A stretch of 64,000 nucleotides of DNA from Sphingomonas faeni (GCF_003053745.1 NZ_QAYE01000001.1:930001-994000); one strand, 5' to 3'. Counted from the stretch's first letter, positions 42,124 through 51,667 are shown. Numbers and translations are program-made. The notes: a model not told the origin generated them from the sequence alone.

Positions 42124-42193
42124 GGACGGGCGCAGAGGTGTTGCCGGGATTTCTCGTGCGCCCTCGACGCCCCGTTCGCGGCATCTCGGTGTC

Positions 42194-42250
42194 ACACGGG
42201 CGGGCGGGGCGTCTCCCGGTCCCCCGCGGGCGCGCCGCCGACGCCCGTGT
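42194..42250. terminator. possible long hairpin after the AraC gene
   Basis: ACACGGGCG (42194-42202) pairs with CGCCCGTGT (42242-42250) around a GC-rich loop of 39 nt that can itself fold. It has no U-tract, so termination is only possible. Confidence 0.45.
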
Positions 42251-42394
42251 GAAACGTGGCGAAATCCGACCAACCGATGCTTGGCGTTGCCGCGCCCACG
42301 CGATAACAGACGGACCATATCCGGCCGCGCGATATCGGAGCGATCCGAAACAAGTGTATTGCGTGGCTAAAACAGTTGTGCGACAGGATGCGCC

Positions 42395-43120
42395 ATGACG
42401 ACGACGACTCTCGATACTCCCTCGCTCGCAGCCGATACCCATGAGATCGGCGGGACTACCGTGTCCATGGCTCCCGCAGCGTTCGATACGATGCGTCACG
42501 CTATGGTGGCGAGCCAGTTGCGCACCAACGCGGTGAACGACCAGCGCGTCGTGGCGGCGATGGCACGCGTGCCGCGCGAGGCGTTCATGCCCGCCGACGT
42601 CCGCGCACTCGCATACCGCGACGCGACGATCCCGCTGGGACGCGGACGCTACGCCAACCTGCCGATGGCGACCGGCCGTCTGCTCACCGAAGCATATCTG
42701 ACCGCGACCGACCGCGTCCTGCTGATCGGTGCCGCGACCGGCTATACCGCGGCGGTGCTGGCCGAGATCGTCGGCTCGGTCGTCGCGGTCGAGAGCGATT
42801 CTGCCTTGCTGGCGATCGCCCGCGAGGCACTTGCTGGAACCGGTAACGTCGAACTCGTCGAGGCACCGATGCAGGACGGCCACGCCGCCGGCGCGCCTTA
42901 TGACGTGCTGATCGTCGATGGGGCGATCGAGACCGTGCCCGACGCGTTGGTCGCGCAGGTCAAGTCGGGCGGTCGCGTGACCGCAGGGATCGCCGAGCGC
43001 GGACTGACCCGGCTCGCATCGGGCCGCAAGACCGATGGCGGGTTTGCGCTCTCGGCGTTCGTCGATGTCGAATGCGTGAGCCTGCCTGGCTTCGACGCCC
43101 CCAAACCCTTCCGGTTCTGA
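42395..43120 (+). CDS. PCMT-like methyltransferase (protein-L-isoaspartate O-methyltransferase family)
   Basis: This 241-residue protein has the PCMT layout: MRHAMVASQLRTNAVNDQRV and AMARVPREAFMP at the N-terminus. The SAM-binding Rossmann core follows (VLLIGAATGYTAAVLAEIVG, then VVAVESD, and YDVLIVDGAIETVPDALVAQ). The active-site loop that normally reads QTISQPY is replaced here by RYANLPMA, so the usual catalytic Ser/Thr is missing. The first ~30 residues are an extra extension. The position directly upstream of tolC is a common arrangement in alphaproteobacteria. It may have lost methyltransferase activity or use another substrate. Confidence 0.8.
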   Translation: MTTTTLDTPSLAADTHEIGGTTVSMAPAAFDTMRHAMVASQLRTNAVNDQRVVAAMARVPREAFMPADVRALAYRDATIPLGRGRYANLPMATGRLLTEAYLTATDRVLLIGAATGYTAAVLAEIVGSVVAVESDSALLAIAREALAGTGNVELVEAPMQDGHAAGAPYDVLIVDGAIETVPDALVAQVKSGGRVTAGIAERGLTRLASGRKTDGGFALSAFVDVECVSLPGFDAPKPFRF

Positions 43121-43130
43121 GCAGAAAACC

Positions 43131-44660
43131 ATGGCCCGCGCCGCACTTCTCCGCAGTCTGCTCCTGAGTGTTGCGCTGACGTATAGCGCTGCACCACTTC
43201 ACGCGGAGACGCTGCGAGAGGCGCTGGTCAAGGCGTACAACACCAACCCGACGATCACGGCGCAGCGGGCAACCCTGCGTGCCACTGACGAGAACGTCCC
43301 GATTGCGCGCGCGTCCGGACTTCCGTCCGTCAACGCCACCGGCGACTATACCGAATTCGTCGTTACCGCGGCGAACAGCTTCACCGCCTTGCCGCGTCAG
43401 GTCGCGGCGCGCGCCAATGTCTCGGTGCCGCTGTACCAGGGCGGGCAGGTCCGCAACTCGGTCGCCGCGGCCAAGACCCGCGTCGAGGCAGGCCGCGCGA
43501 CGCTGCGAAGCACCGAAGCCGACCTGTTCACCAACGTCGTCGCTGCGTACATGGACGTGATCCGTGACGAGGCGATCGTTGGCCTGAACACGCAGAACGT
43601 CCGCGTGCTCGACGTCAACCTCCAGGCCAGCCGCGACCGTTTCCAGGTCGGCGACCTGACGCGCACCGACGTGGCGCAGTCCGAAGCGCGCCTCGCGCTC
43701 GCCCGCGCACAGCTCCAGTCCGCGCAAGCCAATCTGATATCCAGCCGCGAAAGCTATATCCAGTTCGTCGGGACGCCACCCGGCTCGCTCGATGCCCCCC
43801 CGACGCTGCCGCATCTCCCCGACAGCCCGGCCTCGGCCGTCACCGTGGCGATCGACAACAACCCGGTGCTGATCGCCGCCGCGAAGGAACGCGACGCGAC
43901 CCGCTACGATGTCGGCGTCGCCCGCGCGAGCCGCCTGCCGCAGATCAGTGCGGTCGGGGGCGCCAGCTACACCAACTATCTCGGCTCCGCGTCGAATGCC
44001 GACGGCAGCGCCATCACCTTCCCCAACGTGAACAAGTCGGTGCAGGCCGGGCTGTCGCTGACCCTGCCGCTGTTCCAGGGCGGGCGCCCCGCCGCACAGG
44101 TTCGCCAGGCCGAGGCGTACCAGTCGCGCGCGATCGAGAACGTCACCGCGACCGAGCGCAACGTCATCGCGCAGGCGCGCTCCGCCTTTGCCATCTGGCG
44201 CTCGTCGGAGCAGGTGATCCAGTCATCCGAAACCGCGGTCAACGCGAACAAGCTTAGCCTCGAAGGCGTTCGCGCCGAGAACAGCGTCGGCACGCGCACG
44301 ATCCTCGACATCCTCAATGCCGAACAGGAATTGCTCAACAGCCAGGTCACGCTCGTGACCGCGCGGCGCGATGCGTATGTCGCAGGCTTCGCGCTGCTGG
44401 CGGCCATGGGCCAGGCCGAGGCGCGCGACCTCGGGCTCGACGGCGGCGTGCTCTACGATCCGGTCGCGAACTACAACCGCGTCCGCCACAAGATCTGGGA
44501 TTTCGGCGGCGACGGCGAGCCCGTGCCGGTCGCCACTCGCACCGCGCAGTCGCCCGCGCAGAACGCCACGGTTCAGGCGCAGTCCGACCCGTTGCTCGAT
44601 ACGCCGGTTGACAGGAACCCCGCCTTGACGACAGGTAAGGACGCGCCGAGCCGCCAATAG
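43131..44660 (+). CDS. tolC: TolC family outer membrane protein
   Basis: This 509-residue protein has a signal peptide (LLRSLLLSVALTYSAAPLHA, about 4-24) followed by the TolC fold in two repeats. The first starts ETLREALVKAYNTNPTITAQ and the second at SAVTVAIDNNPVLIAAAKER (about 240). Long helical segments (VAQSEARLALARAQLQSAQA and NKLSLEGVRAENSVGTRTIL) form the periplasmic tunnel. It forms the outer-membrane exit of multidrug efflux pumps and type I secretion. The gene lies 10 bp after the PCMT-like gene. The C-terminal ~50 residues are polar and variable. Confidence 0.93.
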   Translation: MARAALLRSLLLSVALTYSAAPLHAETLREALVKAYNTNPTITAQRATLRATDENVPIARASGLPSVNATGDYTEFVVTAANSFTALPRQVAARANVSVPLYQGGQVRNSVAAAKTRVEAGRATLRSTEADLFTNVVAAYMDVIRDEAIVGLNTQNVRVLDVNLQASRDRFQVGDLTRTDVAQSEARLALARAQLQSAQANLISSRESYIQFVGTPPGSLDAPPTLPHLPDSPASAVTVAIDNNPVLIAAAKERDATRYDVGVARASRLPQISAVGGASYTNYLGSASNADGSAITFPNVNKSVQAGLSLTLPLFQGGRPAAQVRQAEAYQSRAIENVTATERNVIAQARSAFAIWRSSEQVIQSSETAVNANKLSLEGVRAENSVGTRTILDILNAEQELLNSQVTLVTARRDAYVAGFALLAAMGQAEARDLGLDGGVLYDPVANYNRVRHKIWDFGGDGEPVPVATRTAQSPAQNATVQAQSDPLLDTPVDRNPALTTGKDAPSRQ

Positions 44661-44686
44661 GGGCGCGCGGGGCAACGGGGTTTGGG

Positions 44687-45259
44687 ATGGTCCGGATGGG
44701 GGATGTCAACGGCGAGCCGTCGATGGAGGAAATCCTCTCGTCGATTAAACGCATCATCGCGGAAGAGGGCGACACGCCGGGCCGGTCGCGTCGCCCTGCG
44801 CGTGCGACGTCCGCGCCGGTCGATCTCGATCCCGCCTATTTCGACGGCGACCATGACGACGACGAGATTCTCGAACTGAGCGACCCCATGCCCGATCGTA
44901 CGCCGCGTCCGCCCAAGTCCCCGGTGCTCAATGCCGCCGATACCCCGCCCGAACCACGCCACGCCGCGCCGCAAATGGCGCCGCCGAAGGTCGCGCCGAG
45001 TGCCAAGCTGCAGCCGGCCACCGATGCTGCGGCCGAGCCGATCGTCTCGCGCCACACCGCCGCTGCAACGCGCGCGCCGCTCGAGGCGTTGACGCGGATG
45101 ATGGTAAAACCCGAGACAGGCAATGACGGCACGCTTGAGGGCCTGGTGCGCGAAATGCTTCGCCCCATGCTGCGCGAGTGGATCGACGCCAACCTTCCCA
45201 ACATGGTCGAGGACATGGTCTCGCGCGAAATCGCCAAGATCATGAACCAGCAGCCCTAA
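44687..45259 (+). CDS. DUF2497 / PopZ-like polar organising protein
   Basis: This 190-residue protein starts at ATG 44687 or the in-frame ATG 44696. It shows the three-part plan of PopZ: a short N-terminal helix with [19 protein letters not shown] (about 8-26), a Pro/Ala/acid-rich disordered centre (about 30-140), and a C-terminal helical block ([35 protein letters not shown]). In Caulobacter PopZ polymerises at cell poles and tethers the chromosome origin. The partners of the N-terminal helix include CckA pathway proteins. A CckA-like kinase lies 16 kb downstream, but not adjacent. Confidence 0.88.
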   Translation: MVRMGDVNGEPSMEEILSSIKRIIAEEGDTPGRSRRPARATSAPVDLDPAYFDGDHDDDEILELSDPMPDRTPRPPKSPVLNAADTPPEPRHAAPQMAPPKVAPSAKLQPATDAAAEPIVSRHTAAATRAPLEALTRMMVKPETGNDGTLEGLVREMLRPMLREWIDANLPNMVEDMVSREIAKIMNQQP

Positions 45260-45261
45260 AC

Positions 45262-45311
45262 CAACCTGCTCCCCTCCCTGAAAGGGAGGGGCTGGGGGTG
45301 GGTAGGCCGGT
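45262..45311. repeat. half copy of CCTCCCTGAAAGGGAGG repeat
   Basis: Only the left arm (with GGGGGTGGGTAGGCCGG) is present between the PopZ-like gene and valS. The complementary right arm is missing, so it is truncated or a deletion remnant. Confidence 0.75.
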
Positions 45312-45393
45312 TGAAGCGCGGCAACGCCGATTCCAAATCCCACACGCTTCCCAAGGCTGGCCTAGCCCCGACACGCTCGCTAAGGCCATTGGC

Positions 45394-48186
45394 ATGAGCG
45401 AGCTTCCCAAAACCTTCGACCCGGCCTCCATCGAATCGCGCTGGTATGCGCATTGGGAGGCGAGCGGCCAGTTCCGCCCCGACCGTCCGAACGCCGAGCC
45501 GTGGACGATCGTCAACCCGCCGCCCAACGTCACGGGCTCGCTGCACATCGGCCACGCGCTCGACAACACGCTGCAGGACATCCTCACGCGTCACGCGCGG
45601 CTGAAGGGCAAGGATGCGTTGTGGGTGGTCGGCACCGATCACGCCGGCATCGCGACGCAGATGGTGGTCGAGCGCCAGATGGGCGCGCTCAATCCCCCGC
45701 AGAAGCGCACAGACATGACGCGCGAGGAGTTCGTCGCCAAGGTCTGGGCGTGGAAGGAAGAGAGCGGCGGCGAGATCACGCAGCAGCTCCGCCGGCTCGG
45801 TTGCTCGATGGACTGGGCGAACGAGCGCTTCACGATGGACGAGGGCTTCTCGAAGGCCGTCCTGAAGGTGTTCGTCGACCTCCACAAGCAGGGGCTCCTC
45901 TACCGCGACAAGCGCCTGGTGAACTGGGATCCCGGCCTCGGCACCGCGATCAGCGATCTCGAGGTCGAGACGCGCGAGATCAAGGGCAGCTTCTGGCATC
46001 TGCGCTATCCGCTCGAAGACGGATCGGGCTTCATCGAGGTTGCGACCACGCGGCCCGAAACGATGCTCGCCGACATGGCGGTGGCCGTGAACGGCGCGGA
46101 TGAGCGCTACACCGCGCTGATCGGCAAGCAGGTGAAGCTGCCTATCACCGGACGCCTGATCCCGATCATCGCCGACGACCATGCCGATCCGGAACTCGGC
46201 TCGGGTGCGGTCAAGATCACGCCGGGGCACGACTTCAACGATTTCGAGGTCGGCAAGCGGGCAGGGATGGCCGCGGGGTCGATGCTCAACATGCTCGATG
46301 CGAAGGCGCGTGTCGTCCAAGTGTCGGACGGGCTAATCCCGGCCGAACTGCTCGGACTGACGACGGCGGAGGCGCGGAAGGCCGTCGTCGCTCGGCTGAA
46401 GGACGAAGGCTTCCTCATCGCGCACGTCGACAAGGACGGCGAAGAGCACGATGCCGAACCACGGACGATCCAGACGCCATATGGCGACCGCTCGGGCGTG
46501 GTGATCGAGCCGTGGCTGACCGACCAATGGTATGTCGACGCGAAGACGCTCGCCCAGCCCGCGATCGAGGCGGTCCAGACCGGCGCGATCGATATCGTCC
46601 CGAAGACCTGGGAGAAGACCTTCTTCAACTGGATGGACAACATCCAGCCCTGGTGCGTGTCGCGCCAGCTGTGGTGGGGTCACCAGATCCCGGCGTGGTT
46701 CGGACCCGACGGTACGCCGTACGTGGCCGAGACCGAGGCTGAAGCGCAGGCTCTTGCGGGTGAGGGCGTGACGTTAACGCGCGATCCCGACGTGCTCGAC
46801 ACGTGGTTTTCCTCCGCCCTCTGGCCCTTCGCCACACTCGGCTGGCCTGAGGAGGGTGCCGTTCCCTCTCCCCTGCGGGGAGAGGGCCAGGGTGAGGGGC
46901 AGCCAAGCAGCGCAGCGTCCGGTACGACCCCTCACCCCGACCCTCTCCCCGCAGGGGAGAGGGGGCAGAAGCAGTTGGGCGGTCGCTACCCCAACGACGT
47001 CCTCGTCTCCGGCTTCGACATCCTGTTCTTCTGGAACGCGCGGATGATGATGCAGGGGCTGCACTTCATGAAGGACGTGCCGTTCCGCACGCTCTATCTC
47101 CACGGCCTCGTCCGCGCGGCGGACGGCGCGAAGATGTCGAAGTCGAAGGGCAACGTCGTCAACCCGCTCGGGCTGATCGACACCTACGGCGCCGACGCGC
47201 TGCGCTTCTTCATGGCGGCGATGGAGAGCCAGGGCCGCGACATCAAGATGGATGAGAAGCGCGTCGAGGGCTATCGCAACTTCGCCACCAAGCTGTGGAA
47301 CGCCGCCCGCTTCGCGCAGGCCAACGGCATCGTCGCCAGCACGACGCTGGAGGCGCCGCGCGCGGACCTCGCCGTCAACAAGTGGATCATCGCCGAGACG
47401 ATCGCGACCGTCCAGACGGTCGACCTCGCACTTGCCGACTACCGCTTCGACGGCGCCGCCAACGCGATCTACCAGTTCGCGTGGAGCCGCTTCTGCGACT
47501 GGTATCTCGAACTCATCAAGCCGCAGATGGTCGGCGACGAGCGCGGCGTCATCGACGATGAATCGAAGGCGGTAGCAGGCTGGGTGCTCGACCAGATCCT
47601 GGTCCTGCTCCACCCGTTCATGCCGTTCATCACCGAGGAACTGTGGCACGCGATGGGCCCGCGCGATCACGACCTGATCGTCGCGCAATGGCCAATGGCG
47701 GACGCGCGGGCGCTCGATCCCGAGGCGAGCAAGGAAGTCGACTGGCTGATCCGCCTGGTTCAGGAAATCCGCACCGCGCGGAATGAACTGAACGTCCCGC
47801 CAGGCGCGCGCCTGCCGCTCCACGTCCGCGATGCTAATGCGTCAACCTTGGCGCGGCTCGAACGCCAGGCGCCAGCGCTCGCGCGTCTCGCCCGCGTCAC
47901 GCACGCCGAAGGCGAAGCCACCGGCGGCGCGGCGCAGGTCGTGGTCGACGAGGCCACGTTCGTCCTGCCCCTCGAAGGCGTCATCGACCTAGACTCCGAA
48001 CGCGCCCGCCTGACCAAGGCGATCGCGGCGGCAGAGAAGGAGCGCGACGCGCTGTCGGGTCGCTTGGGCAATGCAAGCTTCGTCGAACGTGCCAAGCCGG
48101 AAGCGGTGGAAAAGGCCAAGGCCGACCACGCCGACAAGGCCGCCGAAGCCGCCCGGTTGCAGGCTGCACTCGGCCGCCTGGGCTGA
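45394..48186 (+). CDS. valS: valyl-tRNA synthetase with in-frame repeat insertion
   Basis: This 930-residue protein is read from ATG 45394 ([20 protein letters not shown]); the open frame upstream crosses a repeat and is rejected. Class I landmarks are [15 protein letters not shown] (HIGH-type signature, about residue 33-47), [14 protein letters not shown], and the editing domain with [27 protein letters not shown] and the KMSKS motif in [15 protein letters not shown] (about 570) follow. The C-terminal arm is helical ([20 protein letters not shown]). Between LGWPEEGAV and [18 protein letters not shown] there are about 40 extra residues encoded by a palindromic repeat. Ortholog sequence normally joins these directly with a few residues. 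Confidence 0.97.
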   Translation: MSELPKTFDPASIESRWYAHWEASGQFRPDRPNAEPWTIVNPPPNVTGSLHIGHALDNTLQDILTRHARLKGKDALWVVGTDHAGIATQMVVERQMGALNPPQKRTDMTREEFVAKVWAWKEESGGEITQQLRRLGCSMDWANERFTMDEGFSKAVLKVFVDLHKQGLLYRDKRLVNWDPGLGTAISDLEVETREIKGSFWHLRYPLEDGSGFIEVATTRPETMLADMAVAVNGADERYTALIGKQVKLPITGRLIPIIADDHADPELGSGAVKITPGHDFNDFEVGKRAGMAAGSMLNMLDAKARVVQVSDGLIPAELLGLTTAEARKAVVARLKDEGFLIAHVDKDGEEHDAEPRTIQTPYGDRSGVVIEPWLTDQWYVDAKTLAQPAIEAVQTGAIDIVPKTWEKTFFNWMDNIQPWCVSRQLWWGHQIPAWFGPDGTPYVAETEAEAQALAGEGVTLTRDPDVLDTWFSSALWPFATLGWPEEGAVPSPLRGEGQGEGQPSSAASGTTPHPDPLPAGERGQKQLGGRYPNDVLVSGFDILFFWNARMMMQGLHFMKDVPFRTLYLHGLVRAADGAKMSKSKGNVVNPLGLIDTYGADALRFFMAAMESQGRDIKMDEKRVEGYRNFATKLWNAARFAQANGIVASTTLEAPRADLAVNKWIIAETIATVQTVDLALADYRFDGAANAIYQFAWSRFCDWYLELIKPQMVGDERGVIDDESKAVAGWVLDQILVLLHPFMPFITEELWHAMGPRDHDLIVAQWPMADARALDPEASKEVDWLIRLVQEIRTARNELNVPPGARLPLHVRDANASTLARLERQAPALARLARVTHAEGEATGGAAQVVVDEATFVLPLEGVIDLDSERARLTKAIAAAEKERDALSGRLGNASFVERAKPEAVEKAKADHADKAAEAARLQAALGRLG
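46864..46963. repeat. palindromic repeat inserted in the valS coding sequence
   Basis: The arms 46864-46899 and 46928-46963 (36 nt each) are reverse complements with two mismatches, around a 28-nt spacer. They contain CTCTCCCCTGCGGGGAGAGG-type hairpins. The reading frame is kept and yields [13 protein letters not shown] and [14 protein letters not shown]. Confidence 0.9.
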
Positions 48187-48187
48187 C

Positions 48188-48299
48188 CTACTCCCCTCCC
48201 GCATGCGGGAGGGGCTGGGGGAGGGGCGTGCCTCAAAAGCCGGACGCCAGTACGTACGTCGCGCCCTCCCCTGACCCCTCCCGCAAGCGGGAGGGGAAT
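48188..48299. repeat. palindromic intergenic repeat, CTCCCGCATGCGGGAGG family
   Basis: The left arm (CCCCTCCCGCATGCGGGAGG plus GGGGGAGGGGCG) and right arm (CGCCCTCCCC, CCCTCCCGCAAGCGGGAGGG) flank about 30 nt. It is the first of three different repeats in the valS-MATE gap 48187-48659. Confidence 0.8.
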
Positions 48300-48335
48300 G
48301 TGTGTCGTACAGCCGTCTCACTCAAACCCAACCCG

Positions 48336-48424
48336 TCACCCCAGCGAAAGCTGGAGTATCCCAGTGAGTAACCACCCCGGCCGGCCGATAACGGGATACG
48401 CCCGGCTTTCGCTGGGGTGACGGT
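48336..48424. repeat. palindromic intergenic repeat, CCCCAGCGAAAGCTGG family
   Basis: The arms ACCCGTCACCCCAGCGAAAG (left) and GGCTTTCGCTGGGGTGACGG (right) flank a variable centre. This family is seen once in the window. Confidence 0.75.
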
Positions 48425-48468
48425 TCGAGGCGGGGTGGCTCTGCCGTGCAAAGTATCCGACCGCGATC

Positions 48469-48524
48469 TTGTTCTCCCGCGAAGGCGGGAGCCCAGTCTG
48501 GGTCCCCGCCTTCGCGGGGAAACA
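48469..48524. repeat. palindromic intergenic repeat, CCCGCGAAGGCGGG family
   Basis: A near-perfect inverted repeat around CAGTCTGG, with TTGTTCTCCCGCGAAGGCGG on the left and GCCTTCGCGGGGAAACA on the right. Confidence 0.85.
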
Positions 48525-48659
48525 CGGCGCGCTTGGTTCACGCGTGGGACCTACCGGCTTGTTCCGGAGTTCACTCCGCGACTAGGCACTCGACATGACA
48601 AGGCGCCTGCCCGTTCGCCGGTGGTTGCCGGACCGAGTTCGGCCTGACGGAGAGACTGT

Positions 48660-50168
48660 GTGAGCGACCTTCCACCCGACGTCGAGACCCGCGCAGTTCC
48701 CCGCGACCCCTCCAGCGCAAAGCCCGAACGCCGCGGTAAACCCAACCAGCGCGATCTCACCGCCGGACACATCGGCCGTACGCTCCTCGCCTTCGCGCTC
48801 CCGACGCTCGGCTCGAACATCCTCCAATCGCTCAACGGCTCGATCAACGCGATCTGGGTCGGCCGCTACCTAGGCGAAGGCGCACTCGCCGCGACGTCGA
48901 ACGCGAACATCATCATGTTCCTCACCTTCGGCGCGGTGTTCGGGTTCGGCATGGCGGCGACGATCCTTGTCGGCCAGAGCTTCGGCCGCCACGATCTGGA
49001 GGGCGCACGCCGCGCGTTCGGGTCCGCGGTCGGCTTGGTCCTAGGCGGCGCGATCGTGATCGCCGCGCTCGGCTGGGTGTTCGCGCCCGAAATCCTTCAC
49101 TTGCTCGCCACCCCCGGCGACGCGATGCCGCTCGCGCTCGCGTACCTGCGCGTGATCTTCCTGGGGCTGCCCGCGTCGATGATGATGGTGCTGCTGATGA
49201 TGGGCCTGCGCGGCACCGGCGACTCGATGACGCCGCTCTGGTTCATGCTGCTCAGCGCGCTGCTCGACAGCGGCCTCAACCCGCTGCTGATCGCTGGTAT
49301 CGGGCCGTTCCCGCAAATGGGGATCGCCGGCTCGGCAATGGCGACGCTGATCGCCAGCCACGTCTCGCTGCTCGGGCTGATTATCTACATCTACAAGCGC
49401 GACCTGCCATTGCGGCTACGCGGCAACGAACTCCGCTACCTCATCCCCGAGCGCGCACTGACCGGCACGATCGTCCGGAAAGGCTTGCCGATGGGTGCGC
49501 AGATGCTCGTCATGTCGACCGCCGGCCTCGCGATGGTCGGGCTGGTCAACCGGCTCGGCGTCGATACCGCGGCCGCCTATGCCGTGTCGCAGCAGCTCTG
49601 GACCTATATCCAGATGCCCGCGCTGGCGATCGGTGCGGCGGTCAGTTCGATGGCGGCGCAGAATATCGGTGCAGGCCGCTGGGACCGCGTCGGCGACATC
49701 ACGAAGTACGGCCTGCTCTTCAACATTGCGCTGACCGGTGCGATGGTCGGCGTGGTCATCCTTTTCGATCGTCCGGTCATGACGCTGTTCATCGGTGGCG
49801 CGAGCCCCGCGCTGCCGATCGCACGACATATCCAGCTGATCGCGAGCTGGAATTTCATCCTGTTCGGCGCGACGATGGTGCTGTTCTCGACCGTCCGTGC
49901 GAACGGCGCGGTGATCGCACCGCTGATCGCGCTGATCGTCGCGCTGTATCCGGTGCGGATCGGTTTTGCGTTGGTGGCGAAACCGTGGCTCGGCGCGGAC
50001 GCGTTGTGGTGGAGCTTTCCGCTAGGGTCGCTCGCAACGCTGGCGATCGCAGTCGGGTATTACCGCTACGGGAATTGGCGAAAGGGCGCGCTGGTCGTCC
50101 CGGATGACAGCGAGGAACAGGCGCACGGGCTGAGCGAGCCGGGCGGGCGGTTGCAGCCTACCGGGTGA
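48660..50168 (+). CDS. MATE family multidrug efflux transporter
   Basis: This 502-residue protein is read from GTG 48660. After a polar N-terminus of about 35 residues it has about 12 hydrophobic segments in two similar halves. The first opens TLLAFALPTLGSNILQSLNG and the second has GLPMGAQMLVMSTAGLAMVG (about 275). NAIWVGRYLGEGALAATSNA and FGFGMAATILVGQSFGRHD are typical MATE segments. It exports cationic drugs or other compounds using Na+ or H+ gradients. The substrate cannot be read from sequence. It stands alone between repeat-filled gaps. Confidence 0.92.
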   Translation: MSDLPPDVETRAVPRDPSSAKPERRGKPNQRDLTAGHIGRTLLAFALPTLGSNILQSLNGSINAIWVGRYLGEGALAATSNANIIMFLTFGAVFGFGMAATILVGQSFGRHDLEGARRAFGSAVGLVLGGAIVIAALGWVFAPEILHLLATPGDAMPLALAYLRVIFLGLPASMMMVLLMMGLRGTGDSMTPLWFMLLSALLDSGLNPLLIAGIGPFPQMGIAGSAMATLIASHVSLLGLIIYIYKRDLPLRLRGNELRYLIPERALTGTIVRKGLPMGAQMLVMSTAGLAMVGLVNRLGVDTAAAYAVSQQLWTYIQMPALAIGAAVSSMAAQNIGAGRWDRVGDITKYGLLFNIALTGAMVGVVILFDRPVMTLFIGGASPALPIARHIQLIASWNFILFGATMVLFSTVRANGAVIAPLIALIVALYPVRIGFALVAKPWLGADALWWSFPLGSLATLAIAVGYYRYGNWRKGALVVPDDSEEQAHGLSEPGGRLQPTG

Positions 50169-50178
50169 GGCCAAACGC

Positions 50179-50289
50179 GCTCCCTTCCCTGAAAGGGAGG
50201 GGGGTGGGTAGGCCGGCTCGTGTCTCCACGGTTCGGATATGCGGAAGCCGACCCACCCCCGACCCCTCCCTTTCAGTGAGGGGAGAAGG
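50179..50289. repeat. palindromic intergenic repeat, CCTCCCTGAAAGGGAGG family
   Basis: The left arm is TCCCTTCCCTGAAAGGGAGG followed by GGGGTGGGTAGGCCGG; the right arm is CGACCCACCCCCGACCCCTC and TTCAGTGAGGGGAGAAGG. It sits between two convergent genes. Confidence 0.8.
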
Positions 50290-50290
50290 T

Positions 50291-51055
50291 TTACCGCAAC
50301 CGCTTCACGAACGAACGCCCACCTTCGCGCCGCTCGTGCTGGAAGTTCGGGATCGTCTCGATCAGGTCCGACAGCCGGTTGAACCCGTAATTACGCGCAT
50401 CAAAGCTCGACCGGTTCCCCGCCAACTGCCCCAGTTCGGCAACGCTGGCATACCCCTTCTCGTCCCGCTTCACCGCATTATACGCATCGATCAGCAACTT
50501 GATCACCTGCTCGTCGATCGGTTGCGCGGTCTTCGGCCGAGCGGCCGGCGCCGGCGTAGCGGGCTTCTCGCCAGCCACCGGAGCAGGCGCCGGCGTGGGC
50601 ATAGCCTGCGACGTCTCGTTCAGCGCACCCACGTCGATGAACCGCGTGCACGCTTGGCGGAACCCTTCCGGCGTGCGGCTCGTCCCGAACCCGTATACCG
50701 GGATGCCGTCCTGGCGGATGCGCGTCGCAAGCGGCATGAAATCGCTGTCCGACGACATGATCCCGAAGCCGTCGATGCGCCCGCGGAACAGCAGGTCCAT
50801 CGCGTCGATCGTCATCTTCATGTCGGTCGCGTTCTTGCCCTTGGTCAGGTCGAACTGCTGCTGCGGCTCGATGCCGTGCTTGATCGACATGTCGCTCCAC
50901 GCCTTCAGCGCGGGCTTTGACCAGTTGCCATAGACCCGCCGGACGTTGACCGTACCGAGCTCGGCAAGGACGGTCAGCACCGGGTCGAGGGTCGCCGCGG
51001 ACGCATTGTCCGCGTCGATCAGGAGGGCGACATTGCGCGTTGTGGTATCGATCAT
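50291..51055 (-). CDS. NYN-domain putative RNase with C-terminal LOTUS/OST-HTH domain
   Basis: This protein has about 254 residues from ATG 51053-51055 (MIDTTTRNVALLIDADNASA). The N-terminal NYN domain (about 1-150) is a PIN-like fold with acidic residues in LLIDADN (about 13), KNATDMKMTIDAMDLLF (about 80-96) and GIMSSDSDFMPLATRIRQDG (about 100-120). This is the pattern of metal-dependent RNases. A Pro/Ala-rich linker follows (about 155-182), then a winged-helix OST-HTH/LOTUS domain (QVIKLLIDAYNAVKRDEKGY, GFNRLSDLIETIPNFQ). LOTUS domains bind RNA or G-quadruplexes. RNA processing is likely, but targets are unknown. Confidence 0.88.
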   Translation of the reverse strand: MIDTTTRNVALLIDADNASAATLDPVLTVLAELGTVNVRRVYGNWSKPALKAWSDMSIKHGIEPQQQFDLTKGKNATDMKMTIDAMDLLFRGRIDGFGIMSSDSDFMPLATRIRQDGIPVYGFGTSRTPEGFRQACTRFIDVGALNETSQAMPTPAPAPVAGEKPATPAPAARPKTAQPIDEQVIKLLIDAYNAVKRDEKGYASVAELGQLAGNRSSFDARNYGFNRLSDLIETIPNFQHERREGGRSFVKRLR

Positions 51056-51065
51056 GCGCGCAAGG

Positions 51066-51446
51066 TTAGCCCCGCGCGCGCGCCGCGTCCACGCTCCACG
51101 CGCCACCACCGGCTGCGGCGAGGTACAGGAACACGAAGCAGTAGAGCACCGCCGCCTCGCCGCCATTGGCGATCGGGAAGGGGCCCTTCGGCATGTGCGC
51201 CATGAAATACGCGACCGCCGACATGCCCGACAGCACGAACGCGACCGGCCGCGTGAACAGGCCGATGATCAGCAGCCCGCCACCGACGACTTCGAGCGCG
51301 CCGGCGACCGTCAGCAGCGGGTTCATCGGCATCGGGAAGGGCGGCAGGCCGAAGAATTTCGAGATGCCGTGGCTGAAGAACACCAGCGCGACGACGATGC
51401 GCATGACGCTGAGCAGACGGGCGGACCAGGTGGCGGGTATCGGCAT
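51066..51446 (-). CDS. DoxX family membrane protein
   Basis: This protein has about 126 residues from ATG 51444-51446 (MPIPATWSARLLSVMRIVVA). Four hydrophobic segments fit the DoxX fold: VMRIVVALVFFSHGISKFFG, LLTVAGALEVVGGGLLIIGL, FVLSGMSAVAYFMAHM and AAVLYCFVFLYLAAAGGGAW. The FSHGISKF motif and the GLFTRPVA loop are typical. DoxX proteins are linked to thiosulfate:quinone oxidoreduction or redox stress; many, like this one, have no proven substrate. It lies 10 bp upstream of the NYN gene on the same strand. Confidence 0.88.
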   Translation of the reverse strand: MPIPATWSARLLSVMRIVVALVFFSHGISKFFGLPPFPMPMNPLLTVAGALEVVGGGLLIIGLFTRPVAFVLSGMSAVAYFMAHMPKGPFPIANGGEAAVLYCFVFLYLAAAGGGAWSVDAARARG

Positions 51447-51549
51447 GGGGTATCTTCGGAGTCGTTGCGTAAACGAAATGTCCCACGGGCACGGGCGGAG
51501 GTCAATTCGCGTAAATCGAAACGGATCGTTCGCCGGCAACTCACGATCT

Positions 51550-51667
51550 TCCCCCGCCAGGGGGAGGTGGCACCGCAGGTGACGGAGGGGGAGGACACGG
51601 AACAGCGGTTTCCCTTACCTCCCCCTCCGTCTGGCAAGCGCCAGCCACCTCCCCCTGGCGGGGGAGG
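51550..51667. repeat. palindromic intergenic repeat, CCCCCGCCAGGGGGAGGTGG family
   Basis: The left arm (CCCCCGCCAGGGGGAGGTGG) and right arm (CCACCTCCCCCTGGCGGGGG) are perfect complements. An inner pair (GACGGAGGGGGAGG / CCTCCCCCTCCGTC) lies within. It occurs once in the window. Confidence 0.85.

Noticed and set aside
45178..45393. N-terminal extension of valS
   Set aside because: It crosses the end of the PopZ-like gene and half a palindromic repeat; the true family start is at 45394.
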